In this document: one piece after another, positions 48,828 to 56,967 of the stretch
How positions within the stretch are numbered: the stretch's first letter is position 1
Layout: every line of letters starts with the position of its first letter
DNA from: Methylobacterium amylolyticum
GTDB lineage: Bacteria; Pseudomonadota; Alphaproteobacteria; Rhizobiales; Beijerinckiaceae
DNA length: 64,000 bases
Assembly: GCF_030700245.1 (NCBI RefSeq)
Contig: NZ_JAUYZI010000008.1
Span: 62,001-126,000, forward strand
Direction: 5' to 3'
Notes under the pieces: model-generated
Told to the model about the DNA's origin: nothing
What the model saw: the letters and a program-made list of their open reading frames with translations, nothing else
Database searches by the model: none
Made by a program: the position numbers and the translations under genes

Positions 48828-49157
48828 GGGATTCTCCAAGACCTTCCGATTCCGGGCGAAGACGGCAACCGGATGCCGCAGATATTGCAACCGCACCGAG
48901 CCGTCCGACCCAGGACCGGCGTTCGCCATCGCGAAACCGCCTGCCTTCGTGCGAGATCTTGCGCCGAAACTCTAAACAAAGATTTTCCCTCTCGGTGAAT
49001 CGGGCAGTCGCTGGATCGATAGATTTGCACCTATTGAACTAAGAGTTGCATTACTCGGATATTTCTTCCTAGGTTGCATTGCGTGCCCCCCCGCCGCGCT
49101 CCCCAAAGGCTCGGCTTATCGGGGCGGATGGGCTATCGCGCTGCGGGGAGACACGCG
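48828..49157. other. Divergent chemoreceptor / slyX intergenic region
   Basis: This 330-bp stretch includes an AT-rich segment at about 48973-49080 (AACTCTAAACAAAGATTTTCC, ATTGAACTAAGAGTTGC), likely the chemoreceptor promoter. It contains a GAATC site. I find no sigma-54 match, no CtrA box and no ORF. Confidence 0.45.
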
Positions 49158-49364
49158 ATGGACGACACCGCCCGCATCGACCGCCTGGAGATGCGCCTGA
49201 CCGAGCAGGATGCCACGATCGAGGACCTCAACCGGACGGTCACCGGGCAGTGGCGGCTGATCGACCGTCTGACCCGCCAGATCGACGCCCTGCGCGAGCA
49301 GGTGGAGGAGGCGGCCGCCCGCGCCGCGCCGCGGGGTCTGGAGCCGCCCCCGCCGCACTACTGA
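49158..49364 (+). CDS. slyX: SlyX family protein
   Basis: The 68-aa protein is one coiled coil (RIDRLEMRLTEQDATIEDLNRTVTGQWRLIDRLTRQIDALREQ) and ends PPPPHY, the hallmark SlyX C-terminus. SlyX is widespread; no biochemical role is established. The ATG at 49158 has a GGGGAG eight bases upstream. A longer frame opens upstream but lacks conservation. Confidence 0.88.
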   Translation: MDDTARIDRLEMRLTEQDATIEDLNRTVTGQWRLIDRLTRQIDALREQVEEAAARAAPRGLEPPPPHY

Positions 49365-49398
49365 GCGGCGCGCCGCCGCGGGCGCGCCGGGCGGATCC

Positions 49399-50832
49399 TC
49401 AGAAGTTCGCCTGGGTGACGAACTTGGTGACGAGGTAGGCGTCGAGCGCCTCGGGGCCGCCCTCGCTGCCGTAGCCCGAATCCTTGACGCCGCCGAAGGG
49501 CGTCTCGGGCAGGGCGAGACCGTGGTGGTTGATCGAGATCATGCCGCTCTCGACGCCGGAGGACACCCGCGCCGCCCGCGCCGTCGAGCGCGTGTAGGCG
49601 TAGGCCGCGAGGCCGTAGGGCAGGCGGTTGGCCTCGGCGAACGCCTCGTCGTCGTCCGAGAACCGGTTGATGGCGGCCACCGGCCCGAACGGCTCCTCGT
49701 TCATGATGCGGGCGGTCAGCGGCACCTCGGTGAAGACGGTCGGCTCGAAGAAATTGCCGCGGTTGCCGATGCGCTTGCCGCCGGCCCGCAGCGTCGCGCC
49801 GCTCGCCTCCGCGTCGGCCGAGAGGGCCTCGATCGCGTCGAGGCGCCGGCCGTGGACCAGCGGGCCCATCTTCGTGTCGGCCTCAAGCCCGTCGCCGACC
49901 TTCGCGGACTTGGCGAAGGCGGTGAAGCCCTCGACGAACCGGTCGAACACCGAGTCGTGCACGAGGAACCGGGTCGGCGAGACGCAGACCTGCCCGGCGT
50001 TGCGGTACTTCGAGGGGGCGAGCACCGCCACCGCCTTCTCGACGTCGGCGTCGCCGAACACGATCGCCGGGGCGTGGCCGCCGAGTTCCATCGTCGCCCG
50101 CTTCATGTGCTCGCCCGCGAGCGCGGCGAGCTTCTTGCCGACCGCGGTGGAGCCGGTGAACGAGATCTTGCGGATCACCGGGTGCGGGATCAGGTAGGAC
50201 GAGATCGCCCCCGGATCGCCGTAGACGAGCGACAGGGCGTCGCCCGGGATGCCGGCGTCGAGGAAGGCCTGGACCAGGGCCGCGCTGCTCGCGGGCGTGT
50301 CCTCGGGGCCCTTCAGGATCACCGTGCAGCCGGTGCAGAGCGCCGCCGAGATCTTGCGGACCGCCTGGTTGATCGGGAAGTTCCAGGGGGTGAAGCAGGC
50401 GACCGGCCCGACCGGCTCCTTCACCACCGCCTGGAGCACGCCGTCGGCGCGGGCGGGGATGACGCGGCCGTAGGCGCGCTTCCCCTCCTCCGCGAACCAA
50501 TCGATGATGTCGGCCGCCGAGAGCGTCTCCATCCGCGCCTCGGGCAGCGGCTTGCCCTGCTCCATCGTCAGGATCCGCGCGATGTCCTCGGCGCGCTCGC
50601 GCAGCAGGTCGGCCGCCTTGCGCATGCGCTTGGCGCGCTCGAACGGCGCCACCGCCCGCCACAGCGGGTAGGCGCGGGCGGCGGCGTCCAGGGCCTCGTC
50701 GAGGTCGGCGGTGGTGGCCACCGCGCAGGCGCCGATCACGTCGCCGGTGGCCGGGTTGAGGACGTCGAGGGTCTGGCGGTCGCCGCCCGCGCGCCAGCGG
50801 CCGGCGATGTGGAGGTCGGTGTTCGGATACAT
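49399..50832 (-). CDS. gabD: NAD(P)-dependent succinate-semialdehyde dehydrogenase-like ALDH
   Basis: This 477-aa aldehyde dehydrogenase has Glu249 in [17 protein letters not shown] and catalytic Cys283 in [16 protein letters not shown]. The subfamily features [21 protein letters not shown] and [15 protein letters not shown] match GabD-type succinate-semialdehyde dehydrogenases. It converts succinate semialdehyde (or a similar aldehyde) to the acid in the cytoplasm. The gene symbol is tentative, because ALDH subfamilies overlap; glutarate-semialdehyde activity is an alternative. ATG at 50832. Confidence 0.86.
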   Translation of the reverse strand: MYPNTDLHIAGRWRAGGDRQTLDVLNPATGDVIGACAVATTADLDEALDAAARAYPLWRAVAPFERAKRMRKAADLLRERAEDIARILTMEQGKPLPEARMETLSAADIIDWFAEEGKRAYGRVIPARADGVLQAVVKEPVGPVACFTPWNFPINQAVRKISAALCTGCTVILKGPEDTPASSAALVQAFLDAGIPGDALSLVYGDPGAISSYLIPHPVIRKISFTGSTAVGKKLAALAGEHMKRATMELGGHAPAIVFGDADVEKAVAVLAPSKYRNAGQVCVSPTRFLVHDSVFDRFVEGFTAFAKSAKVGDGLEADTKMGPLVHGRRLDAIEALSADAEASGATLRAGGKRIGNRGNFFEPTVFTEVPLTARIMNEEPFGPVAAINRFSDDDEAFAEANRLPYGLAAYAYTRSTARAARVSSGVESGMISINHHGLALPETPFGGVKDSGYGSEGGPEALDAYLVTKFVTQANF

Positions 50833-50964
50833 CGGTCGATCCCCGTCGGGCCGCGCATCGGGGCCCTCGGGCCCTGATGTCGGCGATACGGGGCCCGGGG
50901 GCAATGCCCGAGGCCGGCGGGTCTCCCGCGCCGGACGCGCCGCGCGCCGGGGAGCCTGGGCCGG

Positions 50965-51750
50965 TCAGGCGGCGCGGCGGGCGGCCTCGGGACCGGACAC
51001 CACGGCGGGCCCGCCGCGCCGCGCGCGGAGCGTGCCGCCCTTGGGCACCACCTGCCAGCCCTCACGGCGGCCGTCGATCGGCTCGGACACCACGACGATG
51101 CCCGAGGGCCCCTCGCGGAAATAGAGGCTCGGCGGCCGGCCATCGCAGGCCCAGCGATAGGCGGTGAGCGCCTCGCCGTCGGTCAGCAGCGCGGTGAAGC
51201 GCAGGGGCTCGGCGACGCCCGCCGCATTCATCAGCCCGCGCACGGTCTCCAGCGTGCGCGCCATCGCGCCGACCGGATCCTCGGCGAGGCCGTTGGCGAG
51301 CGCCAGCAGGAAGATCGCCTCGGAATCGGTGCTGCCGCGGCGGCTCTCGTAGAGCTCGTCCGGGATCAGCGCCTCCAGCCGGCGCTTGATCCGATGGTAG
51401 CCGCCGATCTGCCCGTTGTGCATGAACAGCAGCCGCCCGTGGGCGAACGGGTGGCAGTTCGCGCGCGCGGTGGCGGTGCCGGTGGCGGCGCGCACGTGGG
51501 CGAAGAAGGTCCGCGCCCGCACCTGACCGCAGAGGTTGACCAGATTCTCGTCCGACCACGCGGGCGAAATGTCGCGGTAGATGCCGGGCTCGGCCCGCTC
51601 GCCGTACCAGCCGATGCCGAAACCATCGCCGTTGGTCTCGGTTTTCCCCTCGTCCGCGTGCAGCGACTGATGGATCAGCGAGTGCACCGGCGCGCAGACG
51701 AGGTCGGAGAGGAAGACCGGCTCACCGCTGTAGGCGAGGAAACGGCACAT
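50965..51750 (-). CDS. Class II glutamine amidotransferase (YafJ/EgtC-like)
   Basis: The 261-aa protein starts MCRFLAYSGEPV, with Cys2 as the exposed Ntn nucleophile after Met removal. It contains ETNGDGFGIGWYG, FFAHVRAATGT and FMHNGQIGGYHRIK, the class II Gln amidotransferase pattern. It has no synthetase domain attached, as in YafJ and EgtC; EgtC hydrolyses a gamma-glutamyl bond in ergothioneine biosynthesis. No other egt gene is nearby, so the substrate is open. Confidence 0.9.
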   Translation of the reverse strand: MCRFLAYSGEPVFLSDLVCAPVHSLIHQSLHADEGKTETNGDGFGIGWYGERAEPGIYRDISPAWSDENLVNLCGQVRARTFFAHVRAATGTATARANCHPFAHGRLLFMHNGQIGGYHRIKRRLEALIPDELYESRRGSTDSEAIFLLALANGLAEDPVGAMARTLETVRGLMNAAGVAEPLRFTALLTDGEALTAYRWACDGRPPSLYFREGPSGIVVVSEPIDGRREGWQVVPKGGTLRARRGGPAVVSGPEAARRAA

Positions 51751-52078
51751 GACGATTGTCGATCCTCTGGCTCAGAACCGTCGAACACCCGTCGAGACGG
51801 CCGCCGATCCGCGGGCCGGGCGTCCGTCTCACACGTGTAACAGTCCGTCCGGTCTGGTGAACAGTTTGTTAACCGCGTCCGAGGGGCACGTTTTTCGGGC
51901 ACCGACGCCCGGAATGATCGCCGCCTGACCGCGGGGCAGGCATACCAGCGGACGCCCCTGCCTCCGCTTGTGAGCCGGCTCGTGGCAGGCCAGCATGGCC
52001 GAATCGGGGAATCAGCGGCGCAGGAACGAGGCCGCGACCCGCCCGGGGCATCACACACCGACTGTCGGGAGAATGTTC
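51751..52078. other. Divergent region, glutamine amidotransferase / response regulator
   Basis: In this 328-bp stretch, an ACACGTGT palindrome lies at 51831-51838 and GTTAACC near 51868. A GGGAG Shine-Dalgarno precedes the response regulator ATG by seven bases. I see no further ORF or RNA structure. Confidence 0.4.
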
Positions 52079-52471
52079 ATGGACCGCGCGTCACAGGATT
52101 GTCCCGCACCCGTCGCCCTGGTGGTGGAGGACGACGCTGCCGTGCGCGACCTCGCGACCGCGGTCCTGGAGGAGACGGACCTCGGCGTGATCGCCTGCGA
52201 GAGCGCGGAGGCCGCCCTGTCGGTCCTGGAGCGGCCGGACGTGACCGTGGCGCTGCTGTTCGCCGACGTGCGCCTGCCCGGGGCGATGGACGGCGTCTCG
52301 CTCGCCCGCACCGTCGAGCGGCGCTGGCCGGACGTGCGCGTCGTCGTGACCTCCGGCGCCTCGCGGGACGCGCGCCTGCCCGACCACGCGGTCTACATGC
52401 AGAAGCCCTGGCGGGCGCTGGACGTGCTCGTCCAGGCCGAGCACGCCACGGTGGCGGCCCGGGCCGCCTGA
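52079..52471 (+). CDS. Response regulator receiver protein
   Basis: The 130-aa single-domain protein has VEDDAAVRDL (acidic pocket), LLFADVRLPGAMDGVSLA (phosphoacceptor Asp), VVVTSGAS and YMQKPWRALDVL (conserved Lys). It has no output domain. Regulators of this FixJ/PAS-kinase-associated type often act with hybrid kinases encoded elsewhere. The ATG at 52079 is preferred to that at 52073 because the Shine-Dalgarno GGGAG directly abuts the latter. Confidence 0.84.
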   Translation: MDRASQDCPAPVALVVEDDAAVRDLATAVLEETDLGVIACESAEAALSVLERPDVTVALLFADVRLPGAMDGVSLARTVERRWPDVRVVVTSGASRDARLPDHAVYMQKPWRALDVLVQAEHATVAARAA

Positions 52472-52480
52472 GGGGGCCGC

Positions 52481-54184
52481 TCATCCCCCCGCCAGCGCGC
52501 GCTCCCGGATCGCGCTGAGGGTGGTGCCCGGGGTGATCGCCTCGACCGGCATCTTGAGATGGACGATCGCCGGCTGTCCCGAGGCGCGAGCGGCGGCGAA
52601 CGCCTCCGGGAAATCCTCGGTGCGCTCGACGGTGACGCCGAAGCCGCCGAACACGCGGGCGTAGCCGGCGAAATCGGGATTCGTCAGGTCGGTCGCGCAG
52701 ACCCGGCCGGGGAAGTCGCGTTCCTGGTGCATGCGGATCGTGCCGTAGCTGGCGTTGTCGCAGACCACGCAGACGATCGCGAGCCCGTACTGCACGGCGG
52801 TGGCGAAGTCCTGGCCATTCATCAGGAAGTCGCCGTCGCCGGCGAGCGCCACCACCGTGCGCTCGGGGTACAGGCGCTTCATCGCCACTGCAGCCGGCAC
52901 GCCGTAGCCCATCGAGCCGGAGGTCGGGGCGATGTGGGTGGCGAGGTCCCGGAAGCGGTAGAAGCGATGGATCCAGGCGGCGTAGTTGCCGGCGCCGTTG
53001 CACAGGATCGCGTCCGCCGGCAGCACCTCGCGCAGGTGGATCATCACCGCGCCGAGGTTGACCGGGCCGGGCTGCGGCGTCGCCGCGTCGCTCCAGGCGC
53101 GGTAGGCGGCGTGCGCGGCGCGGGTCTCCGCCGACCACGGGGTCGCGTCCGGCGCGGAGAGGCGGGCGAGCGCCGCCGCGGTGCGCGCGGGCGCGGCGTT
53201 GATCGCGAGATGGGGCACGTAGACCCGGCCGATCTCCTCCGGCCCCGGGTGGACGTGGACGAGCCGGGTGCGGGGGCTCGGGATGTCGAGGAGCGTGTAG
53301 CTCTGGCTCGCCACCTCGCCGAGACGTCCGCCGAGCACGATCGTCAGGTCCGAAGCCCGCACCCGCGCGACGAGGCCCGGGTTGGCGCCGAGCCCGAGGT
53401 CGCCCGCGTAGTTCGGGTGGAGCGGGTCGAACAGCGGCAGCCGGCGGTAGCTCGTCGCCACCGGCAGGTCGAACCGCTCCGCGAAGGCGCGGATGTCGGC
53501 GTAGGCGGCCGCGCTCCAGCGGCTGCCGCCGAGGATCAGGAACGGGGACCGCGCCTCGGCGAGCAGGGCGGCGAGCCGCTCCAGGTCCTCCGCGCAGGGT
53601 CCGGCCTCGACCGGCACGCACGGGGGCGCGAGCGGCCCCGCCACCGTCTCCTTCAGCATGTCCTTGGGCAGGGCCAGCACCACCGGGCCGGGCCGGCCGG
53701 CGACGGCGGTGTGGAAGGCGCGCGAGACGTATTCCGTCACGCGCGCGGGATCGTCGATCTCGGCCGCCCACTTGGCGATCGGCCCGAAGGCGGCGCGGTA
53801 ATCCATCTCCTGCCACGCTTCTCGGTCGCGGAAGCCGCGCTCGACCTGGCCGACGAACAGGATCATCGGAGTCGAATCCTGCTGGGCGATGTGGATCCCG
53901 GCAGCCGCGTTGGTGGCCCCGGGCCCGCGGGTGACGAGGCAGATCCCCGGCCGGCCGGTGGCCTTGCCGTGGGCCTCGGCCATCATCGCGGCGGCCCCTT
54001 CCTGCCGGCAGACGGTCACCTGGATTCCGGATTCGTGCAGCGCGTCGAGCACCGGCAGGAAGCTCTCCCCCGGCACGGTGAAGGCGTGCGCGACGCCGTT
54101 GGCGACGAGTTGGTCGACGAGGGCTCGGGCCGCCGTGCGAAGCGTCGGCGCGGCGGGTCCGTCGAGGCGATCGTGGTAAAGCAT
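52481..54184 (-). CDS. Thiamine-diphosphate-dependent enzyme, acetolactate synthase-like
   Basis: This 567-aa protein has the three domains of the IlvB/benzoylformate decarboxylase superfamily. Catalytic Glu62 is in VTVCRQEGAAAMMAEAHGKATG, and RGPGATNAAAGIHIAQQDSTPMILFVG follows. The ThDP motif starts GDGDFLMNGQDF and ends VVCDNASYGTIR. The family includes acetolactate synthase, oxalyl-CoA decarboxylase and related carboligases. No IlvN-like small subunit is adjacent, and the real substrate is unknown. It lies next to the carrier-protein cluster, divergent from the flavin reductase. Confidence 0.86.
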   Translation of the reverse strand: MLYHDRLDGPAAPTLRTAARALVDQLVANGVAHAFTVPGESFLPVLDALHESGIQVTVCRQEGAAAMMAEAHGKATGRPGICLVTRGPGATNAAAGIHIAQQDSTPMILFVGQVERGFRDREAWQEMDYRAAFGPIAKWAAEIDDPARVTEYVSRAFHTAVAGRPGPVVLALPKDMLKETVAGPLAPPCVPVEAGPCAEDLERLAALLAEARSPFLILGGSRWSAAAYADIRAFAERFDLPVATSYRRLPLFDPLHPNYAGDLGLGANPGLVARVRASDLTIVLGGRLGEVASQSYTLLDIPSPRTRLVHVHPGPEEIGRVYVPHLAINAAPARTAAALARLSAPDATPWSAETRAAHAAYRAWSDAATPQPGPVNLGAVMIHLREVLPADAILCNGAGNYAAWIHRFYRFRDLATHIAPTSGSMGYGVPAAVAMKRLYPERTVVALAGDGDFLMNGQDFATAVQYGLAIVCVVCDNASYGTIRMHQERDFPGRVCATDLTNPDFAGYARVFGGFGVTVERTEDFPEAFAAARASGQPAIVHLKMPVEAITPGTTLSAIRERALAGG

Positions 54185-54542
54185 GGCGCGGTCCGAGGTC
54201 GAGTGAGGGCGGATGGGGGAGCGAGGGCGCGCCGCCGGGGAGCGGCGCCCGCGCGGCGCAGGACCGCTCAGGGCGGATGCGGCTCGGCTGCGCGTCTTCC
54301 GGGAATGATCGGTGTCGTCGGCATCGTTCCTCCCCCCGTCCCCGATCGGGACGCCTCCCCCGGTCAGGGTCGGAATCCGTGCCGCCCGGAGACAGAGACG
54401 TGCGGTCTCGCGGCGGCTCTGCAATTGCAGTGACGGTCGGCAAGCCTTGCGGAAAACCTGTCGGCGAAACGATAATGCGGCGTTTCGGGACGGATTCTGT
54501 GCACACGTCCAGTCACCACATCCTCCCGCGTGCGAGGACACG
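54185..54542. promoter_or_regulatory. Divergent ThDP enzyme / flavin reductase region with inverted repeat
   Basis: This 358-bp stretch contains a CGAAACG (54465-54471) / CGTTTCG (54481-54487) inverted repeat with a 9-nt spacer. It lies 55-78 bp before the flavin reductase ATG and could be an operator. A GAGGA Shine-Dalgarno precedes the ATG at 54543. I find no ORF. Confidence 0.45.
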
Positions 54543-55067
54543 ATGAACGTCTCGATCGGCGGCCTCCCCGAGTTCCACGCGCAGGGCTCCCTCTTGAAGC
54601 AGGCGATGCGCCGCCTCGTCGGCGGCGTCGTGGTCGTGACCGCCGGGATCGGCGAGGAGCGGGTCGGCCTGACGGCGACCTCCGCGACCGCGCTCTCCGT
54701 CGAGCCGCCGACGATGCTCGTCTGCGTCAACCGCGCCTCGGGGACCCTGCCGGTGATCGTGCGGCGGCAACATTTCTGCGTCAGCGTCCTCGGGGCGGCG
54801 CACCGCCCGGTCGCCGAGCGCTTCGCCGGGCACGGGGGCGTGCGGGGGGCCGATCGCTACAGCGGCGCGGACTGGACCGTCATGCGCTCGGGGGCCTCGG
54901 GCCTTTCCGAGGCGCAGGCGCTGATCGACTGCGACCTGGAGGAGGTGATCGAGCGGCACAGCCACGCCATCCTGCTCGGGGCCGTGCGCGAGGTGCGGCT
55001 CCGCCCGGGAGAGACCGGGGCGCTGGCCTACGGACAGGGGGCCTTCATCAGCCTGTCGCCGCCCTGA
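54543..55067 (+). CDS. Flavin reductase family protein
   Basis: The 174-aa protein has the split-barrel flavin reductase pattern: AMRRLVGGVVVVTAG, GLTATSATALSVEPPTMLVCVNRAS, HFCVSVLGAAHRPVAERFAG and the C-terminal LLGAVREVRL...AYGQGAFISL. It reduces FMN or FAD with NAD(P)H and normally feeds a two-component flavin monooxygenase. The nearest candidate partner is the acyl-CoA-dehydrogenase-fold protein about 680 bp downstream. ATG at 54543. Confidence 0.87.
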   Translation: MNVSIGGLPEFHAQGSLLKQAMRRLVGGVVVVTAGIGEERVGLTATSATALSVEPPTMLVCVNRASGTLPVIVRRQHFCVSVLGAAHRPVAERFAGHGGVRGADRYSGADWTVMRSGASGLSEAQALIDCDLEEVIERHSHAILLGAVREVRLRPGETGALAYGQGAFISLSPP

Positions 55068-55221
55068 GGCGCGGCGCCGGCGCCCGTCCATTCGGGGCGG
55101 CCACGCAGGCGGCGTTCACGCGCATGCCGATGTCCCGGCGCGCGGGGTGCGCGTCGGGACCTGTCGGAGTCGCGATCCGGATCTGCGGGAGGGGCGCGTG
55201 CCGCCCCCGCTCCGGATGGGA

Positions 55222-55494
55222 TCAGGCGGCTTGGCCGGCGCGCACGCTCTCGACCATCCGGGCGATGGCGCCGATCGAGTGGAAATTCTTCGGGTTGAGC
55301 AGTGTCGGCGGAATCAGGATGTCGAACTCCGCCTCCACCGCCACCATCAGGTTGACCAAGTCGAGGGACGACAACCCCACATCCACCAGGGCGTCCTCGG
55401 CCCCGAAGTCCGGCCGGCGCGCGTCGCCCGCCGCGATCCGCTGCGCGAGACCCATCGTGCGCGCCGTCACGCTCTCCGCACCCGTCACCACCAT
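55222..55494 (-). CDS. Acyl/aminoacyl carrier protein (first carrier, CP1)
   Basis: The 90-aa protein has the phosphopantetheine site DVGLSSLDLVNLM (Ser43) and the helix-III region EAEFDILIPPTLLNPKNFHSIGAIARMVESV. The G-L-S-S core with the D-I-x-x-P-x-x-L-L-N...F-x-S-I-x-A-I pattern resembles, from memory, carrier proteins known to pair with amino acid:[carrier protein] ligases, so this is the likely acceptor of the ligase at 56968. It is transcribed away from the ligase operon, sharing a 250-bp promoter region. ATG at 55494. Confidence 0.85.
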   Translation of the reverse strand: MVVTGAESVTARTMGLAQRIAAGDARRPDFGAEDALVDVGLSSLDLVNLMVAVEAEFDILIPPTLLNPKNFHSIGAIARMVESVRAGQAA

Positions 55495-55599
55495 CGCCGC
55501 ATCGCCTTCCACATCGGCCCGCCCTCGCGGACCGGCCGTCGATACACGTCCAGATACAGAAATCGAAGGCGCCTCAATCACCTTCAACTGCGTTTCTTA

Positions 55600-55623
55600 T
55601 ATTAACCGCCTTCTTAGTTAATA
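55600..55623. promoter_or_regulatory. TATTAAC-N10-GTTAATA inverted repeat in the AT-rich divergent promoter
   Basis: Perfect 7-bp arms at 55600-55606 and 55617-55623. The 250-bp gap (55495-55744) between CP1 and the flavoenzyme operon is markedly AT-rich at 55560-55700 in an otherwise very GC-rich genome. The repeat has the size and symmetry of an operator for a dimeric regulator and could control both directions. No regulator gene is in the cluster. Confidence 0.6.
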
Positions 55624-55744
55624 CGGATCGACGATCGGTTACGTATTTTTCAGACATCGGCTTAAGGCGCTTTTTGAGTCTTTCTGCCTAAACAGCACCG
55701 ACGATGGTCTTCTGAACGGCCACGCGGGTCTTTCGGGGCGAAGC

Positions 55745-56947
55745 ATGACCATCCAGCACACGCTCTCATCGTCCGGCGGCCGCGGCTCGGCGACGGACCT
55801 CGCGGCGCGCTCGGCCGCCGCCGCCGCCATAGCCGCCGCCCACGCCGAGGCGGTGGACCGCGACGCGCGCTTCCCCGTCGAGGCGGTGGCGGCGCTGCGC
55901 TCGCAGCGGCTGCTGGGCGCGGCGGTGCCGATCGAGCTCGGCGGCGAGGGTGCCGGGATGCGGGCTCTGGCCGAGACCAGCTACGCCCTGGGCCGGGCCT
56001 GCGCCTCCTCGGCGATGATCTTCGCCATGCACCAGACCAAGGTCGCCTGCCTCACCCGCCACGGGCGCGGCGAGCCCTGGCGCGAGGGCCTGATGCGCCG
56101 GATCGCGGACGAGCAGTTGCTGCTCGCCTCCTCCACCACCGAGGGCCAGAACGGCGGCAACGTCCGCACCTCCGCGGCGGCCGTCGAGGCCGATGCCGAC
56201 GGCGTCGCCCTGGAGCGCGCGGCCACCGTGATCTCCTACGGCGCCCAGGCCGACGGCATCGTCACCGTCGCCCGCCGGGCGGCGGAGGCGGGTGCCTCGG
56301 ATCAGGTGCTGTGCGTCTTCTTGAAGGAGGACTACACCCTGGAGCGGCTGAACGGCTGGGAGACGCTCGGCATGCGCGGCACGTGCAGCAGCGGCTTCCG
56401 CCTGCGCGCCCGCGGCCGGCCGGAGCAGGTGCTGCCGGCCCGCTACGCCGACATCCACAACCAGACGATGACGCCGGTCTCGCACATCCTGTGGTCGAGC
56501 GCCTGGGCCGGCATCGCCGCGGGCGCCGTGGAGCGGGCACAGGCCTTCACCCGCACGGCGATGCGCGGAGCGGGCGGCGTCGCCCCGCCCGGCGCCCTGC
56601 ACTACGCCCGCGCCGTCTCCAGCCTGAAGCAGGCGCGCGCCCTGATAGCGCAGGGGCTCGACCGGTTCGAGGCGGCGGCCGACGACCCCGCCGCGCTCGC
56701 CGCCCTCGACGCGCAGACCGCGCTGGCGATGCTCAAGGTCGAGGTCTCGGAACTCGCGGTGGCCGCGGTGAGCGGTGCGCTGCGCGCCAACGGGCTGGCT
56801 GGCTACCGCCAGGACGGCGACTTCAGCGTCGGGCGGGCGCTGCGCGACATCCTCTCGGCGCCGATCATGATCCACAACGACCGGATCGTGGCCAACCTCG
56901 CCACCGCCACCCTGATGGCCCCGGTCGCCCCCACCCTGCTCGCCTGA
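55745..56947 (+). CDS. Acyl-CoA dehydrogenase-fold flavoenzyme of the carrier-protein cluster
   Basis: This 400-aa protein has the ACAD layout: an N-terminal helical domain (ARFPVEAVAALRSQRLLGAAVPIELGGEGAGM), a central beta domain (LLASSTTEGQNGGNVRTSAAAV, YGAQADGIVTVAR) and C-terminal helices. The C-terminal part (GYRQDGDFSVGRALRDILSAPIMIHNDRIVAN) is closer to the DszC/HpaH-type branch than to fatty-acid oxidation enzymes, and I see no canonical ACAD base motif. It may oxidise or hydroxylate an aminoacyl- or acyl-carrier substrate, perhaps with FMNH2 from the nearby flavin reductase. It begins the operon, 20 bp before the ligase gene. Confidence 0.84.
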   Translation: MTIQHTLSSSGGRGSATDLAARSAAAAAIAAAHAEAVDRDARFPVEAVAALRSQRLLGAAVPIELGGEGAGMRALAETSYALGRACASSAMIFAMHQTKVACLTRHGRGEPWREGLMRRIADEQLLLASSTTEGQNGGNVRTSAAAVEADADGVALERAATVISYGAQADGIVTVARRAAEAGASDQVLCVFLKEDYTLERLNGWETLGMRGTCSSGFRLRARGRPEQVLPARYADIHNQTMTPVSHILWSSAWAGIAAGAVERAQAFTRTAMRGAGGVAPPGALHYARAVSSLKQARALIAQGLDRFEAAADDPAALAALDAQTALAMLKVEVSELAVAAVSGALRANGLAGYRQDGDFSVGRALRDILSAPIMIHNDRIVANLATATLMAPVAPTLLA

Positions 56948-56967
56948 ACCTGCCCGGAGCGCTTCCG

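Noticed and set aside
52481..54184. ThDP enzyme as part of the carrier-protein operon
   Set aside because: It is on the opposite strand behind a 358-bp divergent gap and has no carrier-related feature. A shared regulator is possible, but membership is not supported.
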